Origin: CAKOSP01 sp964370755
Lineage (GTDB): Bacteria; Bacillota_I; Bacilli_A; RF39; UBA660
DNA length: 8,438 bases
Direction: 5' to 3'
Assembly: GCA_964370755.1 (NCBI GenBank)
Contig: CAYJKL010000033.1
Span: 1 to 8,438, forward strand
The translations under genes were made by a program, and so were the position numbers. Below, piece by piece: positions 1 through 6,167 of this stretch; the first letter of the stretch is position 1; every line of letters starts with the position of its first letter. Below the pieces are notes generated by a model. It was not told where the DNA came from, made no database searches, and was given only the letters and a program-made list of their open reading frames with translations.

Positions 1-119
1 ATATCAGCATCAAATAAATTAAAGCCTAATAGCTTTATTCCTACGCTAATAAATGTCATGATGAAAGTAATTTTAAGTATTAGTTTTGCTATTAGGACTT
101 TGTCGTTTTCTTTTATCAT
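1..119 (-). CDS. N-terminal fragment of a small membrane protein, unknown family
   Basis: Only the first 39 codons are in the window; the gene continues off the left edge. The start is the ATG at 117-119, preceded by a GGAGGT ribosome binding site (123-128) only a few bases upstream, and a good promoter lies at 155-183. The peptide begins MIKENDKVLIAKLILKIT and has a charged N-terminus followed by a hydrophobic stretch (residues 9-27) that looks like one transmembrane helix or a signal anchor, then KLLGFNLFDAD. The start is well supported by the ribosome binding site and promoter. The family cannot be recognised from so little sequence, and no function is proposed. Confidence 0.6.
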   Translation of the reverse strand, partial: MIKENDKVLIAKLILKITFIMTFISVGIKLLGFNLFDAD

Positions 120-154
120 AGTACCTCCAAATAAACTCAAAAAAATTTGCCTAT

Positions 155-183
155 ATTATACTATTTGATAGTGTGTAAAACAA
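155..183 (-). promoter_or_regulatory. Sigma-A-type promoter of the leftward membrane protein gene
   Basis: On the minus strand, TTGTTT (183-178) is followed by a 17-base spacer and a perfect TATAAT (160-155). The -10 lies about 35 bases before the start codon at 119, which gives a leader of roughly 30 nt containing the GGAGGT site. No operator-like repeat is evident. Confidence 0.65.
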
Positions 184-216
184 TAATATTTTGGTAAAAA
201 TTGGAAAATTTGTATT

Positions 217-240
217 AAAAAAAGTCTTATTTAGACTTTA
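217..240 (-). terminator. Intrinsic terminator of the amidoligase gene
   Basis: The inverted repeat AAAGTCT (221-227) and AGACTTT (233-239) has a 5-base loop. In the minus direction it is followed by a run of seven T (plus-strand A at 217-223). It lies 56 bases past the amidoligase stop and just upstream of the next leftward promoter, so it separates two leftward units. The stem is AT-rich and therefore only moderately strong. Confidence 0.6.
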
Positions 241-295
241 GTTAGATTATTTGTTCAATATGAAAATAATATTTGTTTACAATTTGCTAATTTTG

Positions 296-1363
296 TTATT
301 TTCTTTGATTTATATATTCTTTGTTTAGAGGTATTCCTTCGCATTGTTTTAAGAATGCAAGTTTGTCTATTTCTTCTTCAAAAATTAAGTTTGCTAATAG
401 ATTAGCGTCTTCATAATTATAATTTTGACTAAAATTATATTCTAATTTATGTTTTCTGTAAGCAATTAAATTTTCATCAAAGTCACTACTTGTTGCATAT
501 GTCATTAAGTGTCCGAATAAATTAACTGCATTTTGCCAAATAAATGGGTCTAGTGTTCCGTTTAAAGTTCTGAATTCTATAGTGTTGTTTTTTCTGTAAA
601 AATTATTTTTAAGTGATAATTCCTTTGGGTTTCTAAGATTATTAATTTGCTCAAATTCTTCATCAGAGTTAATTGGTGTACCGTATGATACCATTTCTCT
701 AAGTGCTGTTATCATTTCAGCGTAATGATACTCCATAGTTTCTGATATATTATCACTTAAGGAACTTTTTAAGAAGTTAAGACCCATATCATATGCGCCC
801 TTGTATTCATAAATGTATTTTAATAGTTCAATAGGGTGTTCGTCTTTTATGATTCTAAATAATTCTTCGTTATCAGATGTATAAGGCGCTGCATATAGTT
901 TGTGACACTGTCTTAATTTTTCTGTTTGATGTACTGAAAATTTATATATTACATTTTCAAATGTTATCCATAGTAGCATTAAGTTATACATACTTTGTAT
1001 ATCATCTTTAAGTAGATGTGCTCCAATGTGTACTTGTGCTGAAGTTTTATGATTTGTTGTAGCTTTCATGTTGCACAATTTTTCGCAAGCATCTTTTATT
1101 ATTTGATAGCTTTCTTTTTCGTTAAATAAAACAGGGCTAATAAATTCTCCACCATAATTTTTACCGTTGTTATTAGTTACTACAGATGCATCTTCATCAG
1201 TGGACCATCCTTTATATTTTCTGCCTTTAAATATTTTGTTTTCAAATTCGCATAAATTAAGATCACTAAATTCTATTTCTACACCAAATGTAAAATCTTC
1301 TGGTAAAGAAAGTTTATCTCTGAATGGAATATCTGTATTTTCTAAGTCTTTAATATTAAACAT
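296..1363 (-). CDS. Amidoligase-family protein (PF12224-like carboxylate-amine ligase)
   Basis: This is a 355-residue protein recognised by its motif series: FGVEIEF (26-32, E29 and E31 as likely metal/ATP ligands), STDEDAS (54-60), GGEFISP (71-77), QVHIGAH (110-116, H112 and H116) and TIEFRTLNGT (261-270, E263 and R265). These are the hallmarks of the amidoligase_2 group of the glutamate-cysteine ligase/glutamine synthetase-like superfamily, whose members form amide or isopeptide bonds between a carboxylate and an amine at the cost of ATP. The substrate here is unknown. No signal peptide is seen, so it is probably cytosolic. The reading frame stays open upstream to 1489, but that extension would translate the preceding gene's terminator. 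The ATG at 1361-1363 has AGGTG (1370-1374) at good spacing and is preferred. The usual partners of the family (gamma-glutamylcyclotransferase-like, ATP-grasp) are not visible in the window. The family call is fairly secure; the role is open. Confidence 0.8.
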   Translation of the reverse strand: MFNIKDLENTDIPFRDKLSLPEDFTFGVEIEFSDLNLCEFENKIFKGRKYKGWSTDEDASVVTNNNGKNYGGEFISPVLFNEKESYQIIKDACEKLCNMKATTNHKTSAQVHIGAHLLKDDIQSMYNLMLLWITFENVIYKFSVHQTEKLRQCHKLYAAPYTSDNEELFRIIKDEHPIELLKYIYEYKGAYDMGLNFLKSSLSDNISETMEYHYAEMITALREMVSYGTPINSDEEFEQINNLRNPKELSLKNNFYRKNNTIEFRTLNGTLDPFIWQNAVNLFGHLMTYATSSDFDENLIAYRKHKLEYNFSQNYNYEDANLLANLIFEEEIDKLAFLKQCEGIPLNKEYINQRK

Positions 1364-1381
1364 TTTTTTCACCTGGTTTGT

Positions 1382-1390
1382 ATCATAACA
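1382..1390 (-). promoter_or_regulatory. Extended -10 promoter for the amidoligase gene
   Basis: TGTTATGAT on the minus strand (1390-1382) is a TGn extended -10 with TATGAT. The -35 region (TTTATT, 1410-1405, 17-base spacer) is weak, which is common with an extended -10. The predicted leader is only about 11-15 nt but still includes the AGGTG site. Because a strong terminator lies just upstream (1439-1472), the gene needs its own promoter. Confidence 0.5.
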
Positions 1391-1438
1391 TTTAATTTTA
1401 TAAAAATAAAGAAGTAATGAGTAAATAATAATTGAATA

Positions 1439-1472
1439 AAAAGTCCGCAAAAACTTAATTTTGCGGACTTTT
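1439..1472 (-). terminator. Strong intrinsic terminator of the threonylcarbamoyl-AMP synthase gene
   Basis: A perfect 14-bp inverted repeat, AAAAGTCCGCAAAA (1439-1452) and TTTTGCGGACTTTT (1459-1472), has a 6-base loop. Its T-rich arm is extended by TATT on the minus strand. It begins 4 bases after the stop codon of the synthase gene. The A and T runs on both sides would let it work in both directions, but no rightward gene ends here. Confidence 0.85.
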
Positions 1473-1475
1473 ACT

Positions 1476-2492
1476 TTAAATTGTATCAATATAATTATAC
1501 TGAGCTGCTCTTAGTAGTCTATTCATAATTGCAAGGCCAAGGCCTTCTTTTTTTACACCTTCAATTATTATGAGGTCAGGGTTATATGTGTCTGCTTTTC
1601 TAAGAAGGGTAAAGATATTACTTGATATTTCATCTAAGTTTTCTTTACTACCATATGACAGGTAAGTATAGTTTTTAAAATTATTTTCATTTTCTTTTGA
1701 ACCTATTATTACTGTATTATTTGTAATATGTTTTTTTACTATATCATTATATATAAGTGAGTCTTCATTATATACTAATATACATTTAGTATTTGGTGCA
1801 TAATGTTTATATTTAAGTCCAGGACTTATTACTTTTTCATTTGTTAGTTTATCTTTGATTATTACTTTATCTGTTACTTCAAGTAAATCTTCGTAAGTTA
1901 CTTTTCCAGGTCTTAGTATAGTAATTGTATCATCAATTACTTTTACTACAGTTGACTCAATGCCGATTTTGGTGTTTCCACCGTTTACGATAACTGGAAC
2001 TGTGTTTTCAAATTCAGTGATAATATCACTTACGCTTGTACCACTTGGTTTACTTGATAAATTAGCACTTGGCGCTGCAATTGGTAAATTTGTGTGCTCT
2101 AGTATTTTTTGTGCTATTTTGTTTTCAGGTATTCTTACTCCGATAGAGTTAAGATTTGCTGATACAATGTCTGGTATGTTTTCTTTTTTTTCAAGTATTA
2201 AAGTAAACGGCCCTGGCATAAATGTATCAATTAAGGTCTTTTCTAAAAGGGAGTTTATGTGCGCTATTTCATCTATTTTTTCTTTTGATGCAACATGCAC
2301 AATAAGTGGGTTATCACTTGCTCTATTTTTTGCTAGAAATATTTTTTCAACAGCTTCTTTGTTTGTAGCATCTGCTCCAATTCCATAAACTGTTTCAGTA
2401 GGAAATATTACTAAGTTTCCGCTTTTGAAAGTTTCTTTAATTAAATCTAAATTAGTTTTATCTATTTCTTTAGTAAAATCTATTAATTTCAT
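1476..2492 (-). CDS. ywlC: Threonylcarbamoyl-AMP synthase (Sua5/YwlC, two-domain form)
   Basis: This enzyme makes threonylcarbamoyl-adenylate from threonine, bicarbonate and ATP, the first step of t6A37 modification of ANN-decoding tRNAs; TsaD/TsaB/TsaE then transfer the group. The 338-residue length matches the long Sua5 form rather than the short TsaC form. The YrdC domain (about 10-195) shows FPTETVYGIGADA (30-42), KNRASDNPLIVHV (55-67), MPGPFTLIL (92-100), APSANLSSKPSGTS (140-153), GIESTVV (177-183) and RPG (194-196). A linker with SPGLKYKHYAP (223-233) leads into the C-terminal Sua5 domain (about 235-338). The N-terminal start MKLIDF fits the family; the ribosome binding site (TTTGGTGAT) is weak but placed about 9 bases upstream. 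It is divergent from lysS, and both genes serve translation. It is followed by its own terminator, so it is probably a single-gene unit. Confidence 0.93.
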   Translation of the reverse strand: MKLIDFTKEIDKTNLDLIKETFKSGNLVIFPTETVYGIGADATNKEAVEKIFLAKNRASDNPLIVHVASKEKIDEIAHINSLLEKTLIDTFMPGPFTLILEKKENIPDIVSANLNSIGVRIPENKIAQKILEHTNLPIAAPSANLSSKPSGTSVSDIITEFENTVPVIVNGGNTKIGIESTVVKVIDDTITILRPGKVTYEDLLEVTDKVIIKDKLTNEKVISPGLKYKHYAPNTKCILVYNEDSLIYNDIVKKHITNNTVIIGSKENENNFKNYTYLSYGSKENLDEISSNIFTLLRKADTYNPDLIIIEGVKKEGLGLAIMNRLLRAAQYNYIDTI

Positions 2493-2526
2493 TTGTAAAT
2501 CACCAAACTTATAGTATCAAATTTTT

Positions 2527-2532
2527 ATTATA
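2527..2532 (-). promoter_or_regulatory. Candidate -10 for the threonylcarbamoyl-AMP synthase gene
   Basis: A perfect TATAAT reads on the minus strand about 35 bases before the start codon. The -35 at 17-base spacing (TTTAAT, 2555-2550) is poor, so this is only a tentative assignment in AT-rich DNA where such hexamers occur by chance. Confidence 0.3.
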
Positions 2533-2574
2533 AAATCTATGAATATTGTATTAAATTTTGAAAAAAAGTACAAA

Positions 2575-2597
2575 AATTGTAACAATTGTGTTAAAAT
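2575..2597 (+). promoter_or_regulatory. Extended -10 promoter of lysS with an adjoining palindrome
   Basis: TGTTAAAAT (2589-2597) is a TGn extended -10 similar in form to those at the amidoligase and pyk genes. No good -35 is visible at 16-18 bases. A 13-base palindrome AATTGT-A-ACAATT (2575-2587) occupies the -35/spacer region and could be an operator or simply AT-rich chance. No T-box or other riboswitch-like leader is present: the leader is only about 25 nt and carries AGGAAG (2613-2618). Confidence 0.4.
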
Positions 2598-2629
2598 AAT
2601 TAGGTAAATGAAAGGAAGATGTATATAAA

Positions 2630-4120
2630 ATGAGAGAATTTACAGAACAAGAATTAGTTAGAAGAGAAAAACTAAATAATTTAATATCAAAAGGAATTGA
2701 TCCATTTGGTACTAAGTTTGATGTTAGTGCGAGCACTAAAGAGCTTAAGGAAAAGTATGAAGTAAACACTAAAGAAGAGTTACATGATATAAATGCAAGA
2801 GCTGTAGTTGCTGGTAGAATTATGACTAAAAGAGGAAAAGGTAAAGCAGGCTTTTTCCATATTCAAGATAAGTTTGGTCAAATTCAAATATATATTAAAT
2901 CTGATGTAGTAACTGAAGAAGAATATGAAATTTTTGAAGCAAGTGATCTTGGTGATGTTGTTGGTATTGAAGGCGTTGTTATGAAAACAAACATGGGTGA
3001 GTTATCAATTAAAGCTGAAAAATTCACTCATTTAACAAAGGCTTTAAAACCACTTCCAGATAAATATCATGGGATAGCTGATCCTGAGATTAAACTTAGA
3101 AAAAGATATTTAGATATGATAATGGATCCTGAAGTAATGGATTTATTTAGAAAGAAACAAGTATTTTGGGCAACTGTTAGAAATTATTTAATGAATCATG
3201 ATTTTTTAGAAGTTGAAACACCAATTTTAGAAAATTGTGCAGGTGGGGCAGCAGCAACTCCGTTTGCTACTCATCACAATGCACTTGATTTAGATGTGTT
3301 TTTAAGAATATCTATGGGAGAACTTTGGCAGAAAAAACTTTTAGTAGCAGGTTATGAAAGAACTTTTGAAATTGGTAGACAATTTAGAAATGAAGGAATG
3401 AGTCCTGAGCACTTACAAGATTATACACAAATGGAATTTTACTGGGCTTATGCTGATTATAAAGAAGGTATGCCTTTTATAAAAGAAATGTATAGACAAA
3501 TTGTTAAAAATGTTTTAGGAACTAGTAAATTTACTTCTAAAGGATTTGATATTGATATTGATGATGAGTGGGAAATTTATGATTTTGAAACTATAATTGA
3601 AGAAAAAACTGGTATTAATATTTATAATACTACTAAAGAAGAAATTTGTAAAAAACTTGAAGAAGAAAATGTTGAGTTTGATCCAAGTATACCTTACTGG
3701 AGACTTGTTGATACTCTTTGGAAAGTTGTAAGAAAAAATTTAGCAGGACCAGGGTTCTTAGTAGGACAACCTAAAGAACTTAATCCACTTCCTAAAAAAC
3801 TTAAAGAAGACCCAAGAAAAGTTGCTCAGTTCCAAGTTGTGCTTGCAGGATCTGAAATGGGTAATGGTTACTCAGAGCTTAATGATGCGGCTGATCTTGA
3901 AGAAAGATTTGAAGAACAAAGATTAATGGCTGAAGCTGGAGATGAAGATGCCCACGCGCATGATGCAGAGTTTATTGAAGCTCTTGAATATGGTATGCCA
4001 CCAGCATTTGGATTTGGTGTATCTGAAAGATTATTTTCAACACTTGTTGATAGACCAATTAGAGAATGTGTAATGTTTCCTTTAATGAAACCTTTGCAAC
4101 ATAAAACTGAAGAAAACTAG
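2630..4120 (+). CDS. lysS: Lysyl-tRNA synthetase, class II, divergent subtype
   Basis: LysS charges tRNA-Lys with lysine using ATP, in the cytosol. The protein has 496 residues, the normal class II LysRS length. An OB-fold anticodon-binding domain spans about 56-135 (AGRIMTKRGKGKAGFFHIQD, 61-80). The catalytic domain follows: motif 1 around RKRYLDMIMDPEVMDLFRKK (157-176) through FLEVETPIL (192-200), GGAAATPFATHHN (205-217), motif 2 RNEGMSPEHLQDYTQMEFYW (253-272), GSEMGNGYSELND (407-419), ALEYGMPPAFGFG (451-463) and motif 3 GFGVSERLFS (461-470) ending in FPLMKP (483-488). Motif 2 has HLQDYTQMEFYWAY where typical LysRS has HNPEFTxxExYxAY, and motif 3 has GFGVSER rather than GxGIGIDR, so it belongs to a variant branch. 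The start ATG has AGGAAG 11 bases upstream, slightly far but the best option. The stop codon lies inside the terminator stem. Confidence 0.9.
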   Translation: MREFTEQELVRREKLNNLISKGIDPFGTKFDVSASTKELKEKYEVNTKEELHDINARAVVAGRIMTKRGKGKAGFFHIQDKFGQIQIYIKSDVVTEEEYEIFEASDLGDVVGIEGVVMKTNMGELSIKAEKFTHLTKALKPLPDKYHGIADPEIKLRKRYLDMIMDPEVMDLFRKKQVFWATVRNYLMNHDFLEVETPILENCAGGAAATPFATHHNALDLDVFLRISMGELWQKKLLVAGYERTFEIGRQFRNEGMSPEHLQDYTQMEFYWAYADYKEGMPFIKEMYRQIVKNVLGTSKFTSKGFDIDIDDEWEIYDFETIIEEKTGINIYNTTKEEICKKLEEENVEFDPSIPYWRLVDTLWKVVRKNLAGPGFLVGQPKELNPLPKKLKEDPRKVAQFQVVLAGSEMGNGYSELNDAADLEERFEEQRLMAEAGDEDAHAHDAEFIEALEYGMPPAFGFGVSERLFSTLVDRPIRECVMFPLMKPLQHKTEEN

Positions 4121-4138
4121 CGATTTGCTAGTTTTTTT
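4113..4138. terminator. Shared bidirectional terminator of lysS and the convergent small gene
   Basis: The perfect 9-bp stem AAAACTAGC (4113-4121)/GCTAGTTTT (4127-4135) has loop GATTT and a T-run at 4132-4138 in the lysS direction. On the minus strand the arm ends in TTTT, so it can serve the opposing gene. The lysS stop TAG (4118-4120) is part of the stem, and the stop of the leftward gene (4139-4137) lies in the T-run. The CTAGC...GCTAGT core recurs in the pyk terminator. Confidence 0.85.
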
Positions 4139-4487
4139 ATATCTTAGTATTTCCATATAACTCAATTATTAATTTGTACATTTCTTCTTTAATATATTTT
4201 ATTTCTTCTTCAATAGATTCTTTTTGAAGATCTGGTCTTACTTTTGAATATTGTTTTGGTGTTTGTGAGACTGTTATACCTTGAGCATTTATTGTTTGCA
4301 GAACCTGACCAATAAGTGAGAAGAAGTTGCCCAAAGAGTTTTGCTGGTTAATTGTAAGTGTTGCTCCAAATACATATCCTATAGCAGTTCCTATTAAAGT
4401 AAACTCATAAGGAGTTAAAGAAAATAACCAATTAGAAAAAGAACTAAAATCTTGATTTATAAATTCTTTATACTCTTTGCTATCCAT
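4137..4487 (-). CDS. Small membrane-associated protein of unknown function
   Basis: This is a 116-residue protein that I do not recognise as a named family, although the pattern SLTPYEFTLIGTAIGYVFGA (23-42) followed by a short asparagine-containing segment and NFFSLIGQVLQTINAQG (54-70) looks like small conserved hypothetical proteins of Clostridia and Bacilli. It has one hydrophobic, glycine-containing helix (about 28-44), an amphipathic helix (about 52-68), and a charged, probably helical C-terminal tail (about 88-112, rich in E and K) that could form a coiled coil. No signal-peptide cleavage site is apparent. The only usable start is the ATG at 4485-4487, because an in-frame stop lies 15 bases upstream. 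No Shine-Dalgarno sequence precedes it, and a TATAAT sits only 15-20 bases upstream, so the mRNA may be nearly leaderless. It converges on lysS and shares its terminator. Confidence 0.65.
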   Translation of the reverse strand: MDSKEYKEFINQDFSSFSNWLFSLTPYEFTLIGTAIGYVFGATLTINQQNSLGNFFSLIGQVLQTINAQGITVSQTPKQYSKVRPDLQKESIEEEIKYIKEEMYKLIIELYGNTKI

Positions 4488-4501
4488 AATAAAATAATAT
4501 G

Positions 4502-4507
4502 ATTATA
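4502..4507 (-). promoter_or_regulatory. Candidate -10 of the small leftward gene, giving a very short leader
   Basis: A perfect TATAAT reads on the minus strand (4507-4502). A transcript starting about 7 bases downstream would have only about 8 nt before the ATG at 4487. The -35 region is not convincing (AGTAAT at 4530-4525). Confidence 0.3.
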
Positions 4508-4613
4508 TGAAAAAAATAGTTTTTATTACTATAATTTTGTTGTTTGTAAGTATTATTCCTTTGAAAAAATGTAAATTTTTGTGATTATTCCTTAGGAAAT
4601 GCACAAAATATTA

Positions 4614-4642
4614 TTGAAAAATACTAGGTATCGTGGTAAAAT
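4614..4642 (+). promoter_or_regulatory. Sigma-A-type promoter of pyk
   Basis: TTGAAA (4614-4619), a 17-base spacer and TAAAAT (4637-4642) form a good promoter 25 bases before the pyk start. A short palindrome TTCCTTAGGAA (4588-4598) sits about 15 bases upstream of the -35 and is a possible but weak regulator site. The leader is about 20 nt and includes AAGGGA (4653-4658). Confidence 0.7.
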
Positions 4643-4667
4643 GTGAAAGTTGAAGGGAAGAAGTACA

Positions 4668-6074
4668 ATGAAAAAAACAAAAATAGTATGTAGTATAGGA
4701 CCTGCTAGTTCATCAGTTGAAGTGATGAGCAAAATGGTTGAAGTTGGTATGAATGTTGCTAGAATTAATTTCTCACATGCAACTGATGAAGAAAAAGAAA
4801 CTGTTGTTAAAACAGTTAAAGAAGTTAGAAAAATTACTGGGAAGAATGTAGCAATTTTATATGATACAAAAGGACCAGAATTTAGAAACGGAATGCTTGA
4901 AGGAGATGAAATTACTCTTGAAGTAGGAAAAACAATTAGAGTAGTTAAAGAAGAAGTTTTAGGTAATGCTGAAAGATTTTCTGTTAATCATCCTAGTGCT
5001 ATTGATGCACTTAGTGTTGGTAGTGTAATTTTACTTGAAAATGGACTAATGAAAATTGTAGTTAAATCTGTTGAAGAAGATGGAGTTACTTGTGATATTG
5101 TTAATGGTGGTATTTTAGGTAACAAAAAAAGTTTAAGTGCTCCTGGACTTGATCTTAATATTCCATTTGTAAGTGAAACAGATAAAAAAGATATAATTTA
5201 TGCTGGAACTCATGATGGAGATTTTTTAGCACTTTCGTTTGTATCTAAAAAATCTGATGTATTAGAAGTTAAAGAATTATTAAAAGAAAATAATTGTGAA
5301 GATATTAAAATTATTTCTAAAATTGAAAGTCAAACTGGTATTGACAATTTAGAAGAAATTTTAGAAGTATCTGATGGTATTATGGTAGCTCGTGGTGATT
5401 TAGGTGTTGAAATACCTATGTATGATTTACCATTTGCTCAAAAGAATATGATTAAAAGAGCTAGAGCTCATGGTAAAGTCGTTATTGTTGCAACAGAAAT
5501 GCTTGAGTCTATGAAGAAAAATGCGAGACCTACTAGAGCAGAGATAAGCGATGTTACAGCAGCAGTTTTAGATGGAACTGATGCAGTTATGTTATCTGGT
5601 GAAACTACTGTTGGTAAATTCCCAGTTGAAACTGTTGAATATATGGGTAAAATTTGTGAAAATGCTGAAAAAGAATATGTTTATACAACTAAAGATGTTA
5701 AAACTGATAGTGAAATTAGAAAAGCTATTTGTTCAAGTGCAGTTGAAGCTTCTAAAATATTAGATGCTAAATTAATTGTTACTGCATCACTTAAAGGTAC
5801 ATCAGCAAGAATGATTAGTACACTTAAACCAAATTGTCCAGTACTTGCTAATGTAATGAGTGAAAAAGTTGCAAGAAGTTTAGCAGTATCTTATGCTGTA
5901 TATCCAGTAATCGTTAAAGAATTTATGTCAACTGATGAAGTTGTTAATGGAGCAGTAGAAGAAGCTAAAAAGTTTGTTTCACTTAAAGAAAAAGATGTTA
6001 TCGTTATTACTGGAGGATTTCCAAATAACGTTCCAACAAAAAATACAAATTTCATGAAAATTGAAATACTTTAA
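4668..6074 (+). CDS. pyk: Pyruvate kinase
   Basis: Pyruvate kinase converts phosphoenolpyruvate and ADP to pyruvate and ATP, the last step of glycolysis, in the cytosol. The 468-residue protein starts TKIVCSIGPASSS (4-16). It has NVARINFSHA (29-38), YDTKGPEFRNG (65-75), the active-site signature IISKIESQTGI (215-225, catalytic K218, metal ligands E220 and D244), MVARGDLGVEIP (239-250), VATEMLESM (274-282) and RPTRAEISDVTAAVLDGTDA (287-306). The regulatory C-domain spans about 350-468. E71 in KGPE corresponds to the Glu that marks K+-dependent enzymes. It lacks the extra C-terminal PEP-utiliser-like domain of the Bacillus enzyme. A TTG at 4650 could extend the frame by six codons, but the ATG at 4668 has AAGGGA at 9-base spacing and matches the family start. 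It is a single-gene unit with its own promoter; its terminator has been split by an insertion sequence. Confidence 0.96.
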   Translation: MKKTKIVCSIGPASSSVEVMSKMVEVGMNVARINFSHATDEEKETVVKTVKEVRKITGKNVAILYDTKGPEFRNGMLEGDEITLEVGKTIRVVKEEVLGNAERFSVNHPSAIDALSVGSVILLENGLMKIVVKSVEEDGVTCDIVNGGILGNKKSLSAPGLDLNIPFVSETDKKDIIYAGTHDGDFLALSFVSKKSDVLEVKELLKENNCEDIKIISKIESQTGIDNLEEILEVSDGIMVARGDLGVEIPMYDLPFAQKNMIKRARAHGKVVIVATEMLESMKKNARPTRAEISDVTAAVLDGTDAVMLSGETTVGKFPVETVEYMGKICENAEKEYVYTTKDVKTDSEIRKAICSSAVEASKILDAKLIVTASLKGTSARMISTLKPNCPVLANVMSEKVARSLAVSYAVYPVIVKEFMSTDEVVNGAVEEAKKFVSLKEKDVIVITGGFPNNVPTKNTNFMKIEIL

Positions 6075-6075
6075 G

Positions 6076-6093
6076 ACTAGCGAAAACGCTAGT
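6076..6093 (+). terminator. Left half of the pyk terminator: hairpin now lacking its T-run
   Basis: The hairpin ACTAGCG-AAAA-CGCTAGT starts 2 bases after the pyk stop, but GTTAGTGTC follows instead of T residues. The missing T-run lies at 7814-7820 on the far side of the insertion sequence. As it stands this hairpin should terminate poorly on its own; it may still protect the mRNA 3' end. Confidence 0.85.
6086..6093 (+). repeat. Left copy of the 8-bp target-site duplication
   Basis: ACGCTAGT occurs here and at 7807-7814, directly flanking the insertion sequence. The next bases outside differ on both sides, so the perfect repeat is exactly 8 bp. Both copies are the 3' arm of the pyk terminator stem. 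Confidence 0.85.
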
Positions 6094-6119
6094 GTTAGTG
6101 TCAAGGGTTCTTGGGATTT
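6094..6119 (+). repeat. Left terminal inverted repeat of the IS
   Basis: It begins GTTAGTGTCAAGG and ends GTTCTTGGGATTT. Against the reverse complement of 7781-7806 it matches at 22 of 26 positions, with an uninterrupted 13-base core GTTCTTGGGATTT. Part of it (AAGGGTTCTT) is also the 5' arm of the left-end terminator. Confidence 0.88.
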
Positions 6120-6145
6120 TTATCAATAGATAAGGACCCTTTTTT
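6103..6145 (+). terminator. Terminator built into the left end of the IS
   Basis: AAGGGTTCTT (6103-6112) pairs with AAGGACCCTT (6132-6141) over 10 bp with one G-U pair. The loop is 19 bases, and a run of six T (6140-6145) follows. It faces rightward, so it would stop pyk transcription about 50-70 bases after the pyk stop and would keep transcription from entering the element antisense to the transposase gene. In the minus direction no T-run follows, so it is not a terminator for the transposase mRNA. Confidence 0.65.
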
Positions 6146-6167
6146 AATGTAGTTTAATTCTATGTTT

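Noticed and set aside
1364..1489. Upstream extension of the amidoligase reading frame by 42 codons with a hydrophobic N-terminus
   Set aside because: It would translate the terminator hairpin of the preceding gene and has no ribosome binding site. The ATG at 1363 has AGGTG and the family's usual start region.
1960..2388. Rightward 142-codon open frame opposite ywlC
   Set aside because: A shadow of a clearly conserved gene on the other strand, with no promoter, ribosome binding site or recognisable motif.
2498..2629. T-box or lysine riboswitch upstream of lysS
   Set aside because: The space to the predicted transcription start leaves a leader of only about 25 nt with no antiterminator or conserved riboswitch core.
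2619..2633. Four-codon frame (ATG TAT ATA AAA TGA) overlapping the lysS start codon
   Set aside because: It directly abuts the Shine-Dalgarno sequence with no spacing, so initiation there is unlikely; probably chance.
4507..4584. A 25-codon rightward open frame encoding a hydrophobic peptide (MKKIVFITIILLFVSIIPLK...)
   Set aside because: It resembles a signal peptide or small membrane toxin, but it has no ribosome binding site, overlaps a divergent -10, and is short enough to arise by chance in AT-rich DNA.
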